Below are positions 59,102 to 64,000 of a stretch of 64,000 nt of DNA, one piece after another; positions within the stretch are counted from its first letter, which is position 1, and each line of letters begins with the position of its first letter. The notes below the pieces were generated by a model that did not search any database, was not told where the DNA came from, and saw only the letters and a list, made by a program, of their open reading frames with translations. A program made the position numbers and the translations under genes. The DNA comes from Kribbella kalugense (GTDB taxonomy: Bacteria; Actinomycetota; Actinomycetes; Propionibacteriales; Kribbellaceae). The stretch is from positions 1,426,001 to 1,490,000 of the forward strand of contig NZ_SODF01000002.1 of NCBI RefSeq assembly GCF_004365875.1. The letters are read 5' to 3'.

Positions 59102-59599
59102 ATGAGTGAGGACTGGGAAGGGTCTGGGTTGCCGCGGGGGATTGTGGGGGTGTTGGAGGAGCCGCGGGTGTTGGGGGAGATTGCTGAGCGGCTGGGGGTG
59201 ACGGACGCTCGGGTGCTTTGGTACTTGGAGAAGCTTCGGGACGCCGGGCGGGTCGTCGAGGAGGACGGCGCTTGGCGGCGTACAGCGGCCGGCGCGGATC
59301 TTGCCGCGAGTCCGGGTGAAGTTAACGACGGGCGGACCGAGTTGCCGGGGTCGAGTGCGCAGGATTATGTGCAGGCGTACGCCGATGCGGCGGCCGGCAT
59401 GTTCGGGTCCGGGTTCGTGCAGGACAGTGGGGAGCATGCGGGGCGCGTCCCGGGTGAGCGGGTCGCCGAGTTCCACGAGCGGCTGCGGAGTTTGATCGGG
59501 GAGTACTTCGCGCCGGACAAGATCGACCGGGCGGCCAGTCCGAAGTACGGGTTCGGGTGGGTGCTGACGCCGGTTGATCTGCACCCGCTCGACGACTAG
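59102..59599 (+). CDS. Winged-helix protein of unknown function
   Basis: 165 residues. The N-terminal 75 residues look like an ArsR/MarR-type winged helix: GIVGVLEEPRVLGEIAERLG, then VTDARVLWYLEKLRDAGRVV, EEDGAWRRTAAG. The C-terminal part has AQDYVQAYADAAAGMFGSGF and the closing block FGWVLTPVDLHPLDD, not a known sensing domain. ATG 59102 follows the kinase-like gene by eight bases. Probably a regulator of the preceding genes or of itself. Confidence 0.75.
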   Translation: MSEDWEGSGLPRGIVGVLEEPRVLGEIAERLGVTDARVLWYLEKLRDAGRVVEEDGAWRRTAAGADLAASPGEVNDGRTELPGSSAQDYVQAYADAAAGMFGSGFVQDSGEHAGRVPGERVAEFHERLRSLIGEYFAPDKIDRAASPKYGFGWVLTPVDLHPLDD

Positions 59600-59973
59600 G
59601 GCGTCCAGCAGAGGCAGAACGGGTGGCCGGCCGGGTCGGCGTACACCTGGACGCCGCGAGCCGCGGTCGGGTCGTCGGCCGGTTTGAGGAGTCGGGCGCC
59701 CAGGGCGAGGGCTCGTTCGTGGGCGGTGGTGTGGGCGTCGACGCCCTCGAAGTACAAGTCGAGATGCATCTGCTGCGGCGTACCGTCAGGCCACTCCGGC
59801 GGTACGTGGTCGGGCGCCAGTTGTACGCCGAGTGCCCAGCCTCCGTCGACCCAGATCGCGTGCCAGCGGTCGCTCCATTTCTCGACCGTGCCGTCGAGGA
59901 AGGCCGCCCAGAACGTGCTCTCGGCCTCGATGTCGGCCGCGTCGAAGACGATCATCCGGTGCTTGATGTCCAT
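59596..59973 (-). CDS. VOC-family (glyoxalase-like) protein
   Basis: 125 residues of a single-domain VOC fold: HRMIVFDAADIEAESTFWAA, WALGVQLAPDHVPPEWPDGT, QQMHLDLYFEGVDAHTTAHE and VQVYADPAGHPFCLCWTP. The closing PAGHPFCL block is typical of the glyoxalase_6 group common in actinomycetes. Substrate unknown. ATG 59973 (MDIKHRM) is preferred over the longer upstream frame. The 3' end overlaps the winged-helix gene by 4 bp. Confidence 0.88.
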   Translation of the reverse strand: MDIKHRMIVFDAADIEAESTFWAAFLDGTVEKWSDRWHAIWVDGGWALGVQLAPDHVPPEWPDGTPQQMHLDLYFEGVDAHTTAHERALALGARLLKPADDPTAARGVQVYADPAGHPFCLCWTP

Positions 59974-60026
59974 ACACACGAGTCTGACTGCTGAAGTGGC
60001 CACGTGGATCACTTACGGTGATCTAC

Positions 60027-60401
60027 ATGGCGTTCGCGGCGAAGGGGAGCAAGGGAGAGTCGTTCCTTGCGGTGGTGCTCGGTGGTGGGACGGCGTTCGG
60101 GCTGGTCGTGATCACGTCGCGGGCCTGGAAGGCGTGCCACGTGGACGTCACCGGCAGCGTGCCGAACGGGCTGACGCTGTTGTTCCTCGGTCTGCCGCTC
60201 GCGCTGATCGTCAACCTGGTCCTGTTCACCCTCGTCTTCCGGTACGCCGGGAAGGCGTTCCTGTTCTCGCTGATCGCCGCGGCCATCGCGATCGCGATCG
60301 CCGACCTGGCACTGTTCTCCTGGCAAGGCACCCCGGCCGGCTCCCCCGGCAGCTGCCCCGGCAACGTCCCGCCATGGTGGCCAACCTGGATCCCGACCTG
60401 A
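60027..60401 (+). CDS. Small membrane protein, 124 aa
   Basis: Three hydrophobic stretches (SFLAVVLGGGTAFGLVVITS, LTLLFLGLPLALIVNLVLFT and AFLFSLIAAAIAIAIADLAL) separated by short loops, with a Pro/Gly-rich tail ending PPWWPTWIPT. No recognisable motif. GTG 60018 would add three residues; ATG 60027 is chosen. It converges on the kinase-like gene with a 5-bp gap. Confidence 0.72.
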   Translation: MAFAAKGSKGESFLAVVLGGGTAFGLVVITSRAWKACHVDVTGSVPNGLTLLFLGLPLALIVNLVLFTLVFRYAGKAFLFSLIAAAIAIAIADLALFSWQGTPAGSPGSCPGNVPPWWPTWIPT

Positions 60402-60406
60402 TCCGG

Positions 60407-61345
60407 TCAAAGCAGTCGTAGCAGCGCCGCGGCCCGTTCGGGATCGCCGAGGTACGCCGACATCGGGAACAGCCGGCCCCAGGAACCGGCGCGTGTCAGC
60501 TGGCTGAGGCGGCGGGCGAGCTCGGCCGCGCGGCGGAGGTCGGTCGGCGTGTGACCGTCCGCCGTCCACGGCTCGAGGTAGACATCGAGAAGGCGCGGAA
60601 CGATGTCCGGCCCGTGCTGCTCGGCGGCGCGGTCGATCGCGACGAGCAGGCTGCAGAACGGGTGGCCGACATTCGCATCACCCCAATCGAAGAAGGTGTA
60701 CCGCCCAGGCCCCGCAACCAGGATCTGCCCGTCATGTAGGTCGGCATGATCGAGCGTCTCCGGAATCCCGAGCCCAGCCAGCTCCGCGCACCAATCCACC
60801 AGACGAGGCCGAAACGCCAGCAATCGTTGACGATCCGCGACGCCGAGCGTCCGGTTGCCAGCGACGGTCTCATCAAAGATCTCAGGCAGCCTGAACACCC
60901 GAGCATCGGGTACGCCGAGTCGCACAAGCTCACCCGCCCGCGGTACGAGCGCCCTTTGCAGGTCGGCGTACTGCGTCAACACCAGCTCCCACTGCAGCGG
61001 TCCAGCGGACAGCGTCCGCAGTATCGGACCGCCGTCCGGGAGCAGCGACCAGCCGCGGGCGGTGTCGACGGCGTACGGCGTGAGGACGTGCTCGGGCGTC
61101 CATCGCGAGAGCGCCTCGGAGAGCGTGGGCTCGAAGGCACTCCCCGGTGAGGCGGCCTTGAACCAGACCGGTCGAGCCGCGTCCACCCTGATGATCACCG
61201 ACCACGGCCGGACCCGCACCCACCGCTCACCGTCGAGGTCGAGTATCGCGAGGTGCCGATCGAGCCAGTCGACAGCCGCCGTACGCCAGGCCGGATCGTC
61301 CCAGGGCGTCCGAGCGTCCGGGTACGCCCCGCGGTCGATCTGCAT
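60407..61345 (-). CDS. Aminoglycoside-phosphotransferase-family kinase
   Basis: 312 residues of the APH fold. The catalytic loop is TLDHADLHDGQILVAGPGRY (HxDLHxxQ-type) and the metal site YTFFDWGDANVGHP. Target unknown. The start ATG 61345 (MQIDRGAYPDARTPWDD) precedes the conserved part; the upstream frame is shadow. It is divergent from the DUF72 gene (18-bp gap). Confidence 0.87.
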   Translation of the reverse strand: MQIDRGAYPDARTPWDDPAWRTAAVDWLDRHLAILDLDGERWVRVRPWSVIIRVDAARPVWFKAASPGSAFEPTLSEALSRWTPEHVLTPYAVDTARGWSLLPDGGPILRTLSAGPLQWELVLTQYADLQRALVPRAGELVRLGVPDARVFRLPEIFDETVAGNRTLGVADRQRLLAFRPRLVDWCAELAGLGIPETLDHADLHDGQILVAGPGRYTFFDWGDANVGHPFCSLLVAIDRAAEQHGPDIVPRLLDVYLEPWTADGHTPTDLRRAAELARRLSQLTRAGSWGRLFPMSAYLGDPERAAALLRLL

Positions 61346-61363
61346 GGGGTCAATAATCGGGGG

Positions 61364-62206
61364 ATGACACGCTGGCCGGACACCCACTATCGGGTCGGCA
61401 TCTCCGGCTGGCGCTACCCGCCGTGGCGCAAGGTCTACTACCCCGACGGCCTCCCGCAGCGAGCCGAACTCGAGTACGCCTCGAACCGGCTGAACTCGAT
61501 CGAGCTGAACGGCTCGTTCTACGCGCTCCAACGGCCGTCGTCCTACCAACGCTGGTACGACGAAACGCCGGACGGATTCGTGTTCTCGGTCAAAGGTCCG
61601 CGATTCGTCACGCACATGAAACGGCTGGTCGACGTGGACGCGCCGCTGGGCAACTTCTTCGCCTCCGGAGTGTTTGCGCTCGGCAACAAGCTCGGTCCGG
61701 TGCTGTGGCAACTACCACCGAACTTCCGGTACGACGCGGATGTATGTGCAGCCTTCTTCGCCCGGTTGCCTCGGACAACGAATGCCGCGGTGGAAGTTGC
61801 CAAGGGCCACGACGAGCGGATGGAGGGCCGCGCGCTGCTGGAGTCCGCCGTCGACATCCCGCTCCGCTATGCGATCGAAGTACGGCACGAGAGTTTCAAG
61901 ACGCCTGGATTCGTCAAGCTGGCGCGGGAGCACGACATCGCGGTGGTGTGTGCGGACACGGCCGGCAAGTGGCCGATGTTCGACGACGTCACCGCCGACT
62001 TCGCCTACGTCCGGCTGCACGGAGCCGATGAGCTCTACGTCAGCGGGTACGACGACAAGTCGCTCGACCGGTGGGCGCGGAAGATCCGCTCCTGGGACTG
62101 CGACACCTACGTGTACTTCGACAACGACGTGAAGGTGCACTCGCCGTACGACGCCGAACGGCTGGCGAGCCGGCTCGGAATCGGTTCGGCCGCTGCCGAA
62201 GTATGA
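61364..62206 (+). CDS. DUF72 family protein
   Basis: 280 residues of the YecE/DUF72 TIM-barrel group: YRVGISGWRYPPWRKVYYPD, FSVKGPRFVTHMKRLVDVDA, GPVLWQLPPNFRYDADVCAA, YAIEVRHESFKTPGFVKLAR and TYVYFDNDVKVHSPYDAERL. The family is conserved in all domains but its reaction is unknown. ATG 61364 is chosen; the frame is open further but overlaps the divergent kinase gene. Confidence 0.9.
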   Translation: MTRWPDTHYRVGISGWRYPPWRKVYYPDGLPQRAELEYASNRLNSIELNGSFYALQRPSSYQRWYDETPDGFVFSVKGPRFVTHMKRLVDVDAPLGNFFASGVFALGNKLGPVLWQLPPNFRYDADVCAAFFARLPRTTNAAVEVAKGHDERMEGRALLESAVDIPLRYAIEVRHESFKTPGFVKLAREHDIAVVCADTAGKWPMFDDVTADFAYVRLHGADELYVSGYDDKSLDRWARKIRSWDCDTYVYFDNDVKVHSPYDAERLASRLGIGSAAAEV

Positions 62207-62225
62207 CGGGCTTACCGTCGGCTGC

Positions 62226-62684
62226 ATGACAGACAACCCTGGAGAGCTCGTCGCGCAAGCAGTGGAACGATCGCTCAAGCTGGTCGTCACCTGGCCGGCC
62301 TGGGACGGCGAGCCGCGGACGTCCGACGACGGGCGTACGTACACCCCGCACAAGGCGGTCCGCCGGATCGCCGACCACATGGTCGATCACCTGGCCGAGA
62401 TCGAGGCGCTGCTGGCCGGCGTACCGACCCAGCCCGACGAATGGCACGCGAGCGCGCTCACGTCTGCCGCCGACCTCGCGCCGTTCACGGAGGACGACGT
62501 ACGCGAGGCCGAGCAGCGGCTCAGCCGGCTCGGTCGGACCTTCGTACTGCGGTACGCCGCCCTGGACCCGGCCGAGTGGGACAAGGACCGCAGCCCCAAC
62601 TGGACCCTCCGCCAGATCGCCGAGCACCTGACCGAACTCGACTGGTACGCCGAACAAGTAGGCAACTTGTCGCAATCGAACTAG
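62226..62684 (+). CDS. DinB-like protein, 152 aa
   Basis: A small DinB-fold protein: RIADHMVDHLAEIEALLAGV and WTLRQIAEHLTELDWYAEQV provide the paired-His helices. It lacks obvious extra domains. It follows the DUF72 gene by 19 bp and may be co-transcribed with it. Substrate unknown. Confidence 0.75.
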   Translation: MTDNPGELVAQAVERSLKLVVTWPAWDGEPRTSDDGRTYTPHKAVRRIADHMVDHLAEIEALLAGVPTQPDEWHASALTSAADLAPFTEDDVREAEQRLSRLGRTFVLRYAALDPAEWDKDRSPNWTLRQIAEHLTELDWYAEQVGNLSQSN

Positions 62685-62695
62685 TTACAACCGAA

Positions 62696-63190
62696 CTAGA
62701 ACAGCCGCGCGCCGACCGGCTGCTCCAGGTCCAGCAGGAACTGCTTCCGCTTCAGACCGCCGGCGTACCCGGTCAGCGACCCGTTCTTCCCGATCACCCG
62801 ATGGCACGGGATCACGATCGACAACGGGTTCTGCCCGACCGCCTTGCCGACGGCCTGCGCTGCGTGGGTCGGCTCCCCGAGCCGCCCCGCGATCTCGCCG
62901 TACGTCGTGGTCTCGCCGTACGGGATCTCCTCGAGCACCGTCCACACCCGGCGCTGGAACTCGTCCCCGTGCAGCTGAGTCGGAAGGTCGAACGTGACTC
63001 GCTCGCAGGCGAAGTACTCCTCCAACTGCTCGACGACGACGTCGATGAGCGGGTCCGACGCCTCCACGCCCAACGTCTCCGCCGTCGGCTTCACCCAGTG
63101 ATGCGGGAAGTAGACGCCGATCAGCGCGCCGTCCGACACCACCACCGTGAGCTCCCCGATCCGGGTGCTGACCTTCGCATGCCTGTTCAT
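62696..63190 (-). CDS. ogt: Methylated-DNA-[protein]-cysteine S-methyltransferase
   Basis: 164 residues. The acceptor site is SIVIPCHRVIGKNGSLTGYA, and VWTVLEEIPYGETTTYGEIA is the DNA-binding helix region; both match Ogt. It repairs O6-methylguanine in one suicidal step. ATG 63190 (MNRHAKVSTRIGEL) is chosen; the frame opens seven codons earlier. No Ada regulatory domain is fused, so it is not damage-inducible by that route. Confidence 0.93.
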   Translation of the reverse strand: MNRHAKVSTRIGELTVVVSDGALIGVYFPHHWVKPTAETLGVEASDPLIDVVVEQLEEYFACERVTFDLPTQLHGDEFQRRVWTVLEEIPYGETTTYGEIAGRLGEPTHAAQAVGKAVGQNPLSIVIPCHRVIGKNGSLTGYAGGLKRKQFLLDLEQPVGARLF

Positions 63191-63227
63191 ACAGGTAGAA
63201 CGCGTCAGCACCCGGACCTGTGAGGGC

Positions 63228-64000
63228 TTACGACCCGATGCGCTCCCGCGTCCGCTGCCGGAAGGCCCGCCCGATCGTGGTCCAGTCTTCCGCCTTCAGT
63301 TCGGCGACCGCGATTGCCGGTCGGCCGTCCTCCGGTGCCTGTGCGACCCACTCGCCGCGCATGTTGGTTACGCCTGCCACCAGACCGGTCTCCGGGTTGG
63401 CGGTGACGGCCAGACTGATCCAGTACGTGTTGTTCGCGGCCGTGCCCTGCGCCTGTACCCCGATGTGCCCGTTAGGCCCGTCGGTGCTGGCGTAGGAGAC
63501 CAGTACGGCGTCGACGCCGAGCCGGTCGTACTCGGTGAACAGCTCCGGGAACATCACGTCGAGCCCGAGTGCGAGCCCGAAGCGGTATCCGTCCACCTCG
63601 AATGTCACCGGCTCCGTGCCCGGCGAGTACATCCAGGTGACCTTGGTGGTCGAGAGCGCGCGTTCGTCGTACCGAGTGACCAGTCGGCCCTTGTCCGATA
63701 CGACGTACATGCTGTTGTGCGGCCGCGCGTCCGGCTGTTGGTGAACCGATGGGATCACCGTCCAGATCCCGAGCTCACCCGAGAGCCTGGTGATCTGGTC
63801 GAGCTCGGCGTCGAGCACCGGCCAGTCGGCCTTCGTCCAGTCGGACGGACCGATCTCGTCCGGACCGAGTGAGGACATCACCCGCTTGCTCGGGAAGCAG
63901 AGCGCCCCCTCGCCGAAGTGCACCAGCCGCGCCCCGGCGGCCGCGGCCTCCCGCATCAGGCGACGCACCTCCGCGCCGCTCTCGCGGAGCAGCTCGGGGT
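63228..64000 (-). CDS. Carbon-nitrogen hydrolase (nitrilase-like), 5' end cut, catalytic Cys and Lys apparently missing
   Basis: The frame is open to the window edge, giving about 257 residues of a nitrilase-superfamily enzyme: AAAAGARLVHFGEGALCFPS holds the catalytic Glu region, HNSMYVVSDKGRLVTRYDER is where the catalytic Lys is expected but Glu is found, and VDGYRFGLALGLDVMFPELF has Gly where the nucleophilic Cys (CxxxFPE) belongs. A GTG at 63968 or a start beyond the window is possible. It may be a pseudo-enzyme with a binding or scaffold role, or a degenerate gene. Confidence 0.82.
   Translation of the reverse strand, partial: PELLRESGAEVRRLMREAAAAGARLVHFGEGALCFPSKRVMSSLGPDEIGPSDWTKADWPVLDAELDQITRLSGELGIWTVIPSVHQQPDARPHNSMYVVSDKGRLVTRYDERALSTTKVTWMYSPGTEPVTFEVDGYRFGLALGLDVMFPELFTEYDRLGVDAVLVSYASTDGPNGHIGVQAQGTAANNTYWISLAVTANPETGLVAGVTNMRGEWVAQAPEDGRPAIAVAELKAEDWTTIGRAFRQRTRERIGS

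Noticed and set aside
1..64000. CRISPR array, insertion sequence or prophage
   Set aside because: I saw no set of regularly spaced direct repeats, no transposase or integrase, and no phage structural gene in the window.

Overview
The window is high-GC DNA with dense, often 4-bp-overlapping genes, many GTG starts and actinobacterial families: F420-dependent LLM oxidoreductase, GTP-dependent PEP carboxykinase, LytR-CpsA-Psr protein, ECF42-type sigma factor with a DGPF/YCII partner, mycothiol-type DinB/maleylpyruvate isomerase folds, and a SARP/AfsR-like regulator. It looks like chromosomal DNA of a soil actinomycete; a Kribbella/Nocardioidaceae-like host is my inference from gene content and codon habit. 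I see no prophage, insertion sequence or CRISPR array.

Layout. 1-10.8 kb: mixed accessory genes (truncated TetR, SnoaL-like protein, enoyl-CoA hydratase-like protein, DGPF proteins with an ECF42 sigma factor, MFS exporter, a large protein with a PD-(D/E)XK nuclease signature, a TetR/hydrolase divergent pair, a UPF0104 membrane protein). 10.9-23.4 kb: a complete L-rhamnose utilisation locus. A LacI repressor is divergent from ABC importer, mutarotase, isomerase, bifunctional aldolase/dehydrogenase, a sugar isomerase paralogue, rhamnulokinase and a tiny LuxR-type HTH protein; a promoter and two LacI-like operators lie in the divergent gap. 23.4-32.8 kb: threonine ammonia-lyase, a HIRAN-domain protein, a MarR/NmrA divergent pair with a perfect operator repeat, a covalent-FAD oxidase and a large SARP-NTPase-TPR regulator, then an unexplained 24-bp inverted repeat. 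32.8-43.7 kb: envelope genes (LCP protein, lipoprotein, PH-domain protein, esterase), tRNA-Ser(GCU), an LLM oxidoreductase, pckG behind a CRP-like site, and membrane-anchored proteins of unknown function. 43.85-53.2 kb: tRNA-Arg(ACG), an orphan mraY, an ArsR/SRPBCC pair, metabolic hydrolases, and an arsenic locus (arsC, arsR, divergent ArsO-like flavoprotein). 53.2-64 kb: small accessory genes including kinases, acetyltransferases, a ClpX-type zinc finger/HTH protein facing tandem operators, and a C-N hydrolase that lacks catalytic residues.

Three loci are broken in this sequence: two look like single-base deletions (about 5.58 kb and 57.89 kb) and one like an internal out-of-frame deletion (about 54.7 kb). 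The rhamnose locus is the best understood system. The most unusual items are the ClpX-zinc-finger/HTH protein with tandem operators, the PD-(D/E)XK protein, the long inverted repeat at 32.7 kb, the orphan MraY and the apparently inactivated nitrilase homologue. I found no clear multi-gene system that is demonstrably new.
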